Shown here: positions 54,249 to 63,472 of the stretch, piece by piece
Numbering within the stretch: the first letter of the stretch is position 1
How the letters are laid out: each line of letters begins with the position of its first letter
Source of the DNA: Thalassotalea sp. Sam97
GTDB lineage: Bacteria > Pseudomonadota > Gammaproteobacteria > Enterobacterales > Alteromonadaceae
NCBI RefSeq assembly: GCF_041379765.1
Contig: NZ_CP166919.1
Coordinates: forward strand, 2,356,001-2,420,000
Length of the DNA: 64,000 nt
Reading direction: 5' to 3'
Notes under the pieces: generated by a model
Told to the model about the DNA's origin: nothing
Seen by the model: the letters and a program-made list of their open reading frames with translations, nothing else
Database searches by the model: none
Translations under genes and position numbers: made by a program

Positions 54249-56381
54249 TTAGTAACAGGTCTTGTCTTCACTAGCCATTTTCAACAAAGCCTCACATGGT
54301 GCAAAATGGTCACCATATTTATCTTGATAGGCCTGTAGCTTTTCAACCACCACTTTGGCGCCTAAACTATCCAGGTACCTAAATGGACCGCCAACAAATG
54401 GTGGGAAGCCAATACCAAAAATAGCGCCGACATCACCATCGCGTGGACATCGTATAATACCTTCGTCCAAGCATCGCACCGCTTCATTCACCATCAACAG
54501 TACACTGCGTTGACAGATATCTTCTGCTGACAACAGACTATTAGGTTGCACGCCAAGCAAGGTATAAACGCTGTCATCAACCTGCTTGCCATTAGCCTTT
54601 TTACCCGTATAGGAATAGAAACCTTTTTGAGTCTTCTTACCTTTACGATTGTCATCAATCAACTTATTAAACGCATCAGGGGCTTTAAAACGCTCACCTA
54701 ACTCTGCTTCTAGGATAGGGCTGATTTTGGCACCGATATCGATACCCACTTCATCGAGTAGCTTAATGGGACCCACTGGGAAACCAAACTTAACCAATGC
54801 GCGATCGATTTTGTCGATCGGCTCACCTTGTAGCAACATATTGGCAGCCTCGTTAACATACGGCGCCAAAATACGATTCACGTAAAAACCGGCTTTATCT
54901 TTTACCACAATGGGCGTTTTTCCTTGACGCTTAGCGTAAGCAACCGTCGTTGAAATGGTTTGCTCAGATGTTTTGTCATGAGCAATAATCTCAGCTAACG
55001 GCATTTTATCTACTGGCGAAAAGTAATGTAAGCCAATGATATTTTCCGGTCTTTTTGCATTGGCAGCGATTTGATTGATTGGCAAAGATGACGTGTTGCT
55101 GGCAAAAATCACATCCTCTTTACAGCTCGCTTCAATATCTGCAACCATGGTTTGCTTAAGCGATAAATCCTCAAACACCGCCTCTATCACCATATCAACA
55201 TCAGCAAAGCCAGAATAATCAAGTGTCCCTGTTATTTTATGCATTTGTTGTTGCATAGCGGCTTTTGACATAAAGCGTCGTTTGACTTTCTTATTCAGCA
55301 AGTCAAACGAATACTTCAATGCATTAGAGATCCCTGTATGGTTAATATCTTTAATACGGACCGGGGTTTTCGCATTATTAACGCTGACATACGCGATACC
55401 GCCGCCCATCAAACCACCACCAAGCACGCCAACTTTATTGATTGGTTTGGCATCAACACCCGCAACGCCTTGCTCTTTTTTCATTTCCGTAGTGGCAAAG
55501 AAAATATTACGAAGCTGTGCCGATTCCGGAGTTTGTGTAAGCTCGCCAAACGCTTTGGCTTCAAGCGCTAATCCAGCAACGATACCCTTATCGAACCCGG
55601 TGCGAATACACTCAATGATACGCAATGGCGCAGGGTAATTACCTTTGGTTTGCGCCAGTACGGTTTTCGTTGCTTGCTCAAATACAACTTTACGTCCTAG
55701 TGCATTAGATTCCAACGCTTTTTCGACAAGTGGCACTTTACGCTGTTTATTGCGCTTACCTGCCAAAGCCATTTGCTCAGCAACGCTAAGCAATACCGAC
55801 TTTGGTACCACATCATCAACAAGGCCTGCTTTTAACGCCTGTTTAGGACGTAGTTGCTTACCCGTTAACATCATATCTAACGCTTTTTGTAAGCCGACGA
55901 GTTTAGGTAGACGCTGCGTACCACCGCTACCAGGCAATAGGCCAAGTTGCACCTCTGGTAGACCCAATGCGGTTTTGTTGTCGTCACTACAAACGCGCAT
56001 GTGACACGCCATTGCCAGCTCTAAGCCACCGCCCAAACACGGGCCGTGAATTGCCGCAACAACCGGTATTGCCAATTGTTCAAGCTGGTTGAACATCATC
56101 TGACCACCCGTCGCGATATCTTGCGCTTGTTCTGCGGTTTCACACTTGTCGAGCATCGAGATATCGGCACCCGCTACAAATGAATTGTCTTTACCACTGT
56201 AAACAACTAACCCCTTAATGGCGGCATTGTTTTTTATTTGCTGTAAAATTTGTTCGATTTGTGTCAAAAACTCCGCTTTTAACACATTCATGGTTTCATC
56301 AACCACATCGATTTTTAATAAGGCGATACCATTGTCTTGTTCGCTTAAAGTAAACGCTGATTGTGCTGTATTTTGTTCCAT
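54249..56381 (-). CDS. fadJ: Fatty-acid oxidation complex alpha subunit FadJ
   Basis: 710 residues. N-terminal enoyl-CoA hydratase/isomerase domain (SFVAGADISML; HGPCLGGGLELAMACHMRV; LPEVQLGLLPGSGGTQRLP). From about 315 comes a 3-hydroxyacyl-CoA dehydrogenase with NAD-binding VGVLGGGLMGGGIAYVS, the catalytic His region IIGLHYFSPVDKMPLAEII, and two C-terminal domains. Pairing with a FadI-type thiolase, rather than FadA, identifies FadJ over FadB. It starts 14 bases after fadI. Confidence 0.94.
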   Translation of the reverse strand: MEQNTAQSAFTLSEQDNGIALLKIDVVDETMNVLKAEFLTQIEQILQQIKNNAAIKGLVVYSGKDNSFVAGADISMLDKCETAEQAQDIATGGQMMFNQLEQLAIPVVAAIHGPCLGGGLELAMACHMRVCSDDNKTALGLPEVQLGLLPGSGGTQRLPKLVGLQKALDMMLTGKQLRPKQALKAGLVDDVVPKSVLLSVAEQMALAGKRNKQRKVPLVEKALESNALGRKVVFEQATKTVLAQTKGNYPAPLRIIECIRTGFDKGIVAGLALEAKAFGELTQTPESAQLRNIFFATTEMKKEQGVAGVDAKPINKVGVLGGGLMGGGIAYVSVNNAKTPVRIKDINHTGISNALKYSFDLLNKKVKRRFMSKAAMQQQMHKITGTLDYSGFADVDMVIEAVFEDLSLKQTMVADIEASCKEDVIFASNTSSLPINQIAANAKRPENIIGLHYFSPVDKMPLAEIIAHDKTSEQTISTTVAYAKRQGKTPIVVKDKAGFYVNRILAPYVNEAANMLLQGEPIDKIDRALVKFGFPVGPIKLLDEVGIDIGAKISPILEAELGERFKAPDAFNKLIDDNRKGKKTQKGFYSYTGKKANGKQVDDSVYTLLGVQPNSLLSAEDICQRSVLLMVNEAVRCLDEGIIRCPRDGDVGAIFGIGFPPFVGGPFRYLDSLGAKVVVEKLQAYQDKYGDHFAPCEALLKMASEDKTCY

Positions 56382-56395
56382 TACCTACTCCTCGA

Positions 56396-57706
56396 TTACT
56401 CTGCTTCAAGAACCATAGCCGCACCTAAACCACCGGCGGCACACGCTGTTGTCAAACCTAAACCACCACCTCGGCGTTTTAATTCATTCAGCGTTTGAGT
56501 GATCAATCGTGTTCCTGTTGCGGCAAATGGGTGACCGTACGCCAAGGAACCACCAAGCACGTTAAACTTATCCATGTCGATATCGCCAATGGCTTTGTCA
56601 CGGCCAAGTTTTTCTTTAGCAAATTTATCGCTGGCAAACATTTTTACATTTGCTAAGGTCTGTGCGGCAAAGGCTTCGTGCATTTCAATCAAGTCCATGT
56701 CCGCTAACGATAAGCCTGCGCGGTCAAGCGCTAATGGCGTCGCATAGGATGGCCCCATTAGCATGTCTTCCCATACATCGATGGCGGTGAATGCGTATGA
56801 GCGAATATAACCTAATACATCGAGGCCAAGCTCTTTCGCGCGACCTTCTCGCATTAATAGTACAGCAGAAGCGCCATCGGTTAATGCGGTTGAGTTGGCC
56901 GCTGTGACCGTCCCGTGTTTGCGATCAAACACAGGACGTAATCTTGCATAACCAGCAAGATCGGAATCCGCTCTATAACAGTTATCCTGCTCAACGGCAT
57001 GTTTGTACGGTTCAGGATGTGCGGTCATGACTTCGTTAGCTAAAACGCCGCTCGCCCACGTTTGCGCAGCTAGTGTGTGAGAGCGATGTGCTAGCTCGTC
57101 TTGCTGTTGACGGCTAATACCATGTGTTTTCGCCATCTGCTCGGCTGTTTGCCCCATTGACAACCCAGTCGAATACTCGGCAACCGCTGGTGGTACAGGC
57201 AAGATGTCTTTAAAGCGCAGTGCCGAGATAAGCTTCAAGCGCTGCCCAAGCGTTTTTGCTTTCGATAAATCAAGTAAGGTACGGGCAAATTTTTGCGATA
57301 CACCGATTGGAGGTACCGACATCGAGTCTGCACCGCCAGCAATACCAATATCAATATTCCCTAGCAATATCGATTCAGTCACATTGGCCGTTGACTGAAA
57401 ACTGGTGGCACAGGCGCGAGAAACACTATACGCATCAGTATGGACATTCATTTGCGTCGCTAACACGATTTCGCGAGCAATATTTGGCGCTTTTGGCATC
57501 TGCACCACTTGACCGAACACCAATTGTTCGATCAGTTGAGGATCGATATCCGTACGAGTAACCATTTCATTTACAACCATCGCCCCCAGATCCAGCGCTG
57601 GTACGCCATGGAAAGACGTTGCTTGCTTTACAAACGGTGTACGTAGACCTGTAACGACTGCAACACGTTCGCCTGTCGCGGTCTTAAGGTTTTGCATCTT
57701 CGCCAT
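56396..57706 (-). CDS. fadI: 3-ketoacyl-CoA thiolase FadI
   Basis: 436 residues from ATG 57706 (AAAGGA upstream), exactly the usual FadI length; the longer frame to 57811 would run through the operator and is rejected. Thiolase residues: nucleophile Cys in SRACATSFQST, His in YGHPFAATGTR, and the second Cys in TACAAGGLGAAMVLE. It performs the last beta-oxidation cleavage, releasing acetyl-CoA. First gene of the fadI-fadJ operon, with a FadR-like box 106 bases upstream. Confidence 0.94.
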   Translation of the reverse strand: MAKMQNLKTATGERVAVVTGLRTPFVKQATSFHGVPALDLGAMVVNEMVTRTDIDPQLIEQLVFGQVVQMPKAPNIAREIVLATQMNVHTDAYSVSRACATSFQSTANVTESILLGNIDIGIAGGADSMSVPPIGVSQKFARTLLDLSKAKTLGQRLKLISALRFKDILPVPPAVAEYSTGLSMGQTAEQMAKTHGISRQQQDELAHRSHTLAAQTWASGVLANEVMTAHPEPYKHAVEQDNCYRADSDLAGYARLRPVFDRKHGTVTAANSTALTDGASAVLLMREGRAKELGLDVLGYIRSYAFTAIDVWEDMLMGPSYATPLALDRAGLSLADMDLIEMHEAFAAQTLANVKMFASDKFAKEKLGRDKAIGDIDMDKFNVLGGSLAYGHPFAATGTRLITQTLNELKRRGGGLGLTTACAAGGLGAAMVLEAE

Positions 57707-57811
57707 TCGTTTTCCTTTCTTGTTTCTTAATAGACTTGCGGTACCGCCTAAACCCAAGCTGATATTGCTTACTGAAGTGTAGGTCGTTATCGTTATTTTA
57801 GTAATTACCAC

Positions 57812-57828
57812 AACAGGTCAGACCTGAT
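57812..57828. promoter_or_regulatory. FadR-type operator upstream of fadIJ
   Basis: AACAGGTCAGACCTGAT contains the perfect palindrome CAGGTC-A-GACCTG and differs from the textbook E. coli FadR consensus AACTGGTCNGACCTGTT at a few positions. Its position upstream of fadI fits repression relieved by long-chain acyl-CoA. The fadR gene itself is not in the window. Confidence 0.75.
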
Positions 57829-57990
57829 GAATTATTCGATTCTAACCACAAAACAAACTTTTTAAAAGGGTTGATTTCTAATAACATAGCGTCAATATAG
57901 ATACAAAATATTAATAACTCAGCAGTTACCTGAATAGTGCGTGTTCGCACTGTTGATAATACGCTAATACTTATCAGGAATATATCTCGG

Positions 57991-58947
57991 ATGGCTATCG
58001 AACAATTTTCAAATTTACAAGCTCACTTAAGTGAGCAAATTGTTGGACAACATACTCTTGTTGAAAACTTACTCATCGCTCTGTTAGCGGATGGTCACTT
58101 AATTGTCGAGGGGCCACCTGGTTTGGCAAAGACTCGTGCTATTAACGCCCTGGCTGAAGGGGTTGATGCCAGTTTTCATCGCATTCAGTTCACGCCAGAT
58201 TTATTACCCGCAGATTTAACCGGTACCGACATTTACCGTCCGGAAGATGGTAGCTTTGTGTTTCAGCAAGGGCCTCTATTTGAAAACTTGATCTTGGCCG
58301 ATGAAATTAACCGAGCCCCAGCAAAAGTGCAATCGGCATTACTTGAAGCAATGGCCGAAGGACAAGTAACCGTTGGTAAAAAAACCTATAAGTTACCTGA
58401 GTTGTTTTTAGTCATGGCAACGCAAAATCCGCTTGAACAGGAAGGTACCTACCCATTACCGGAAGCACAACTCGACCGCTTTTTGATGCATGTGGAAATT
58501 GACTATCCAAATGCCCAATCGGAGTTAGAAATTCTCCGCCTTAATCGTGGTGAAGCTCTACATAAAAAGCCGGTACGATTAGACACATTAACTCAGCAAG
58601 ATATTTTTACCGCGCGCAGAGAAACACTAGAAATTTATTTAGCGCCTGTGCTTGAGCAGTATATTGTCGATTTGATCATGGCAACTCGTGAAGGCGAGAA
58701 ATATGACGATAACTTGGCCAAATGGTTGGCGTATGGCGCAAGCCCGCGCGCAACCATTGCGTTGGAACGATGTGCCCGCGCTCGAGCATGGTTACATGGT
58801 CGCGACTTTGTCAGTCCGGAAGATATTCAAGCGGTCTTTCATAACACCTTGCGTCATCGCTTGTTGCTAACGTATCAAGCGGAAGCCGAAGGTATTACCA
58901 CCAATCAAGTATTGGACCGTATCTTGGAATTAGTGGCACTAGCCTAA
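57991..58947 (+). CDS. MoxR-type AAA+ ATPase of the Bat operon
   Basis: 318 residues from ATG 57991. Walker A is GPPGLAKT, Walker B LILADEINRAPAKVQ, sensor MATQNPLEQEGTYPLPEAQLDRF, all typical of the MRP subgroup of MoxR. It is the first gene of a row with DUF58, DUF4381 and VWA genes, the standard aerotolerance (Bat) order. MoxR in such operons is thought to act as a chaperone-like ATPase with the VWA proteins. A small hairpin, AGTGCG-TGTT-CGCACT (57936-57951), precedes the gene. Confidence 0.92.
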   Translation: MAIEQFSNLQAHLSEQIVGQHTLVENLLIALLADGHLIVEGPPGLAKTRAINALAEGVDASFHRIQFTPDLLPADLTGTDIYRPEDGSFVFQQGPLFENLILADEINRAPAKVQSALLEAMAEGQVTVGKKTYKLPELFLVMATQNPLEQEGTYPLPEAQLDRFLMHVEIDYPNAQSELEILRLNRGEALHKKPVRLDTLTQQDIFTARRETLEIYLAPVLEQYIVDLIMATREGEKYDDNLAKWLAYGASPRATIALERCARARAWLHGRDFVSPEDIQAVFHNTLRHRLLLTYQAEAEGITTNQVLDRILELVALA

Positions 58948-58999
58948 GAAAATTGCCGTTAACGCAACGAAAAGTGAAGTCATAAGGCGAGTAACACGT

Positions 59000-60001
59000 A
59001 TGTGGTGGAAGCGTTCCAATCAAACGGCCTCTTTCGGTGCCGTTGAACAACAACTAGCACAGCTTGTCAGTGATGGCATTAACGTCACTATCGACGAGCT
59101 GTTAGCCTATCAAGGCAAAGCATCATTACTGGACTTAACCCCCAAGAATGCTATTCACGGCCATTTTTCAGGTAACTACTTAGCGCGTACCAAAGGCCGT
59201 GGTATGGAATTTGACGAAGTCCGCCATTATCAACGTGGCGACGACATACGGGCAATCGATTGGCGAGTAACAGCTCGCACCGGCAAGACCCATACTAAGT
59301 TGTTTCGCGAAGAGGTAGAACGACCGGTTATGATTGCCACCGATTTGGGTCAGTCGATGTTCTTTGGCTCACAATTGTTATTTAAATCCGTACAAGCTTG
59401 TCACATCGCCGCGTTGCTAGCATGGCACGCGAAAAAGCGTGGCGATCGAGTTGGCGGCTTAGTGTTTAATGAACAATGCCATCATGAACTCAAACCTCGT
59501 AGTCGACAAAATGGTGTATTGCATTACCTTCATGCGTTACAAGAAAATCATCAACAAGGGATAGCCAACTGGCAACAAAAACCGGAACAAACGGATAACT
59601 ATTTTGTTGATAACATCAATCGACTGTCACAGTTAAGTAAACCTGGCGCACTGGTTTACTTAATTACCGATGGCACTCATTTTAACGATGATGTACTACG
59701 ACCATTAGCGAAAGTCGCCAAGCATTGTGAATTAGTCATCTGCCAAGTCAGTGATCCGCTCGAGCAAGAGTTACCAACGCTCAATCGGAAAGTTTCTGTT
59801 GCCATTACCGACGGTCAGGCCAAGCAACAATTATTGCTAGGTGATGTCACCACGCAGCATCGCTATCAACAACAAGCCAACATGACAAACAAGCTAAAAC
59901 AATCTTTATATCAGCGCGCAGGCGCGCGTTTAATCTATTTCACCGCGGCTTCGCCAATTGAGCAACAATTAAAATCAGGGATTGAAACGTGGATCCGTTA
60001 A
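59000..60001 (+). CDS. DUF58 domain protein
   Basis: 333 residues. The DUF58 signature is RGMEFDEVRHYQRGDDIRAIDWRVTARTGKTHTKLFREE near 75-115, followed by a VWA-like fold (MIATDLGQSMFFGSQ). Cytoplasmic; the family accompanies MoxR ATPases, but its biochemical role is not settled. It starts 52 bases after moxR and overlaps the next gene by 13 bases. Confidence 0.9.
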   Translation: MWWKRSNQTASFGAVEQQLAQLVSDGINVTIDELLAYQGKASLLDLTPKNAIHGHFSGNYLARTKGRGMEFDEVRHYQRGDDIRAIDWRVTARTGKTHTKLFREEVERPVMIATDLGQSMFFGSQLLFKSVQACHIAALLAWHAKKRGDRVGGLVFNEQCHHELKPRSRQNGVLHYLHALQENHQQGIANWQQKPEQTDNYFVDNINRLSQLSKPGALVYLITDGTHFNDDVLRPLAKVAKHCELVICQVSDPLEQELPTLNRKVSVAITDGQAKQQLLLGDVTTQHRYQQQANMTNKLKQSLYQRAGARLIYFTAASPIEQQLKSGIETWIR

Positions 60002-60465
60002 CAAATCTAAAAGACATACATTTACCAGAGCCGATCCACAACTACCCAGTTGCGCCTGGATGGTGGTTATTGCTGTTGGCAGTAGCGTCTTTAGTCACCT
60101 GGCTATTAATAAAAGCATACAACAAGCGAAAATTTTACAGGGTAAAACATCAAGCCTTACAGCAATTACAAAACCGCGAAGCATTATCCACCGAGCAATC
60201 GATCGCTATCATTAAATTTGTGGTAATGCACTACTTCAACAGACAGAGTGTTGCCGGTAGCCACGGATCGAAATTAGTAAAAACGCTTAGTGAGTATTTA
60301 CCAAGCGAGCATCAAGCACATTTTAATCAACTGGCTGAACAGGCAGTGCAGCAGCATTACCGAGCAAACGCATCACAGCTTTATGCAGAGCAAATGCAGC
60401 AAGCGGCACTTTATTGGTTACACCACTGTTGTTTACCATCATACAAGCGAGGAAAATCATTATGA
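59989..60465 (+). CDS. DUF4381 domain protein
   Basis: 158 residues. An N-terminal LKDIHLPEPIHNYPVAPGWW is followed by one transmembrane helix (LLLLAVASLVTWLLIKAY), then a cytoplasmic helical part containing FNQLAEQAVQQHYRAN. This order matches DUF4381 proteins, which are found between DUF58 and VWA genes. Overlaps both neighbours (13 and 4 bases), indicating tight translational coupling. Confidence 0.88.
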   Translation: MDPLTNLKDIHLPEPIHNYPVAPGWWLLLLAVASLVTWLLIKAYNKRKFYRVKHQALQQLQNREALSTEQSIAIIKFVVMHYFNRQSVAGSHGSKLVKTLSEYLPSEHQAHFNQLAEQAVQQHYRANASQLYAEQMQQAALYWLHHCCLPSYKRGKSL

Positions 60466-61469
60466 TTGAGTTTGCTTGGCCATTAGCGGCACTGTTATTA
60501 CCTTTACCTCTTATCGCCTATTGGTTATTGCCGCCGGCGTCGTCAGAACATGCCGCTCTTAAGATGCCGGTACTGCTACCAAATATGCGTGCAAAATCAG
60601 TGGCCACAAATGACAAAAAAGCGCCTTTGTGGCTAACCGCGTTGATTTGGGCGCTTTTAGTGCTCGCCACCATGCGTCCGCAGTGGTTAGGCGACCCTGT
60701 TGCCCTGCCAACCGAAAGTCGAGAGATGATCATTGCTGTTGATTTATCAGGCAGTATGCAAATTGAAGATATGCAATATCAAGGGCAAACCATTAATCGT
60801 CTTAATATGGTTAAAGCCTTATTAAGCGACTTTATCGAACGTCGAAAAGGCGATCGATTAGGGTTACTGCTGTTTGCTGATGATGCCTACATGCAAGCAC
60901 CAATGACGTTCGATACACAAACCATTAAACAAATGCTTAATGAAAGCGTCATTGGCTTGGTGGGGCAAAAAACCGCCATAGGTGATGCGATTGCCTTATC
61001 GGTAAAACGTTTTATTAACAAAGATGACTCAAACCGCGTGTTGGTATTATTAACCGATGGCCAAAATACCTCAGGTAAATTAACCCCAGATCAAGCCCTT
61101 GAGCTCGCGGTTGCTAAAGATGTTACAGTGTATAGCATCGGTATTGGCGCTGATGTGATGTTTGAGCGCTCATTATTTGGGACACGTAAAGTCAATCCAT
61201 CTCGCGATCTTGATGAAGACACATTGAGCAAAATTGCCAACCAGACGGGGGGGCGTTACTTTCGCGCCAAAGATGGAGAATCGATGGCACAAATTTATCA
61301 ATTACTCGACCAATTAGAACCGGTGGCACAAGACGCTGAACAATTACGACCATTAACGGCGTTGTTTTTCTGGCCCCTCGGCTTCGCGTTATTGCTAATT
61401 ACCGCTCGCATTGTTTGGCTGCACTACCTCGCTTATGGTGTACCGTTTGTGGCTAAGGAGCGTAAATAA
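60462..61469 (+). CDS. VWA-domain membrane protein, BatA type
   Basis: 335 residues from ATG 60462 (ATGA overlap with the upstream stop). Two N-terminal transmembrane helices flank a short loop, then a VWA domain with the MIDAS motif AVDLSGSMQIED, and a C-terminal helix (LTALFFWPLGFALLLITARIVW). BatA proteins are inner-membrane proteins with a periplasmic VWA domain, proposed to help tolerate oxidative stress. The MIDAS looks intact. Confidence 0.9.
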   Translation: MIEFAWPLAALLLPLPLIAYWLLPPASSEHAALKMPVLLPNMRAKSVATNDKKAPLWLTALIWALLVLATMRPQWLGDPVALPTESREMIIAVDLSGSMQIEDMQYQGQTINRLNMVKALLSDFIERRKGDRLGLLLFADDAYMQAPMTFDTQTIKQMLNESVIGLVGQKTAIGDAIALSVKRFINKDDSNRVLVLLTDGQNTSGKLTPDQALELAVAKDVTVYSIGIGADVMFERSLFGTRKVNPSRDLDEDTLSKIANQTGGRYFRAKDGESMAQIYQLLDQLEPVAQDAEQLRPLTALFFWPLGFALLLITARIVWLHYLAYGVPFVAKERK

Positions 61470-63472
61470 TGGCCGACTTTCACTTTATCCGCCCAGTCTT
61501 CCTAGCCGGCTTTATTGTGTTGGTTTGGTTATTATGGCAAATACGTCGCTTACGAGTATCAGCCAGTGCCTGGCATCAGCTTATCCCCAAGCATTTAACG
61601 CAAAAGTTGTTAAACAACAGCGGTGAGAACAAGCCGGCATCTTTATTTCCGATAGCATTCATTGGCAGCCTTTTTATTATTGCCCTTGCGGGCCCTACTT
61701 GGCACAAGTTGCCACAGCCAGTATTTGAAGTAAAACGAGGTTCGGTACTGGTTATGGATATGTCCTTTTCCATGCTAGCCACCGATATCCAACCGAACAG
61801 ATTAACCATGGCGCGTTTTAAGGCCATCGATTTGGTGGAAAAAATAGACGAAGGTGACATTGGCTTAATCGCCTATGCCGGCGATGCGTTTACCATAAGC
61901 CCGCTGACCCCTGATATCAATAACATAAAATTATTATTGCCATCACTGTCACCACAGATCATGCCTGAACTTGGATCGAACCCTTACCCTGCATTATTGC
62001 TCGCTGAAGAAATGTTATCGAATGCCGGTCATAGTCAAGGCGATATTTATTGGTTTACCGATGGTATAACCCGTGATGAAGTCGAGGATATTCAAGGTTT
62101 CGTCAATGATAGCAATCATCGCATCAACATCTTAGCCGTTGGCACTGAACAAGGTGCGCCAATCACGTTAGCTAATGGTGAACTGATGAAAGACCGTCGC
62201 GGTAACATCGTTATTCCTAAATTAACCACCAACAGCTTGTCAGCTCTGAGTCGCAATTCAGGCGGGATTTTTACGCCAATCACCGCTGATGATAGCGATG
62301 TTAAAAAACTAAGTGCATTAAGCAAACTTGATAGCGAGCGCTCCCTAGAAAGTCAGCAACAAAACCAAGGAGACCAATGGCAAGAGTTTGGCCCTTATTT
62401 ATTACTGATTGCGTTGCCATTGGCACTGGGATATTTCCGCAAAGGAGTGTTACTAACACCATTATTGACCGGCTTGCTAGTAACTAGCATATGGCTTCCC
62501 GGTGCAGCTCATGCCTCGCTATGGGACGATTTGTGGCAAACAGACGACCAGCAAGGGCACAAGCAGTTTTTACAACAAGACTTTACCAAGGCCGCAAAGC
62601 AATTTAATCAGCCAGACTGGCAAGGTGCTAGTTATTACCGCGCGGGTGATTACGAAAACGCCATAAAAGCCTTTGCGCAATCTGACAGTGAACAAGCAAT
62701 GTATAACAGCGCTAATGCGTATGCGCAGTTAGGCCAGCTACAACAAGCCCTTGATGGATACAAAAAAGTGTTGCAGCAAAATCCGCAACATGCAGATGCT
62801 AAGGCCAATAAAACGCTCGTTGAAAAATTGCTTGAACAGCAGCAACTGCAACAAAATAATCCGTCGCAAAGCACTGAAGATCAAAAACAATCAGACGATC
62901 AACAAAGTCAAGACAACCAGCAAAGCCAAAGCGAGCAACCGCGCCAAGATGGTCAACAAGCTAACGACCAACAAGGAGCAGGCGAGCAACAATCACAATC
63001 CTCGACGCAACAAAATGACCAAGGCGCTAGCAAAGATGACCAATCGCAGCAACAACAGGGAAATGCAGGAGATAGTAGCGATCCGCAAGATCCCTCATCT
63101 CCACCTGCACAGCCTGATGATAAAATGGGTCGCGATCAACAAACCAATAAGCCGACATCCAATGACAATGCAAATAACGCAGATAAGGCACAGAACCCCC
63201 AACAACATGCTGGTGAGTTAAACGATACAGAGCAACAACAACAGGCTAAAGCTAAGCAGCAAAAAGTAGAGCAAACCGAAGCTGCGGATCAACAAAGCTC
63301 GGTTGCTGTAGAGTCTGACTCCTCGGCAGAAAGTGAGCAACAACAACGTTATGAACAAATGTTAAGACGCGTCACGGATGACCCGCAATTATTATTGCAA
63401 AACAAAATGCGCCTTGAATACCAAAAGCGCCGACAAAATCGAAGCAGTATTGGAGTAAAAGAAAAATGGTAA
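61469..63472 (+). CDS. VWA plus TPR protein (BatB/BatC fusion) with Gln-rich tail
   Basis: 667 residues; its ATG shares a base with the BatA stop. N-terminal helices, then VWA with MIDAS VMDMSFSMLATD, a helix pair near 305-345, and TPR repeats at about 370-455 (ASYYRAGDYENAIKAFAQS; MYNSANAYAQLGQLQQALDGY). A low-complexity region of about 170 residues rich in Gln, Ser, Asp and Asn follows. BatB and BatC are separate genes in some bacteria; here they are one polypeptide. The tail is probably disordered and periplasmic. Confidence 0.88.
   Translation: MADFHFIRPVFLAGFIVLVWLLWQIRRLRVSASAWHQLIPKHLTQKLLNNSGENKPASLFPIAFIGSLFIIALAGPTWHKLPQPVFEVKRGSVLVMDMSFSMLATDIQPNRLTMARFKAIDLVEKIDEGDIGLIAYAGDAFTISPLTPDINNIKLLLPSLSPQIMPELGSNPYPALLLAEEMLSNAGHSQGDIYWFTDGITRDEVEDIQGFVNDSNHRINILAVGTEQGAPITLANGELMKDRRGNIVIPKLTTNSLSALSRNSGGIFTPITADDSDVKKLSALSKLDSERSLESQQQNQGDQWQEFGPYLLLIALPLALGYFRKGVLLTPLLTGLLVTSIWLPGAAHASLWDDLWQTDDQQGHKQFLQQDFTKAAKQFNQPDWQGASYYRAGDYENAIKAFAQSDSEQAMYNSANAYAQLGQLQQALDGYKKVLQQNPQHADAKANKTLVEKLLEQQQLQQNNPSQSTEDQKQSDDQQSQDNQQSQSEQPRQDGQQANDQQGAGEQQSQSSTQQNDQGASKDDQSQQQQGNAGDSSDPQDPSSPPAQPDDKMGRDQQTNKPTSNDNANNADKAQNPQQHAGELNDTEQQQQAKAKQQKVEQTEAADQQSSVAVESDSSAESEQQQRYEQMLRRVTDDPQLLLQNKMRLEYQKRRQNRSSIGVKEKW

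Noticed and set aside
57707..57811. 35-residue N-terminal extension of FadI
   Set aside because: It would read through the promoter region up to the edge of the FadR-like box, and FadI from ATG 57706 already has the family length and a ribosome site.
62751..63221. 156-codon plus-strand frame within the BatB/C gene
   Set aside because: Out-of-phase shadow of the Gln-rich region; its Asn/Lys/Met-rich product has no ribosome site.
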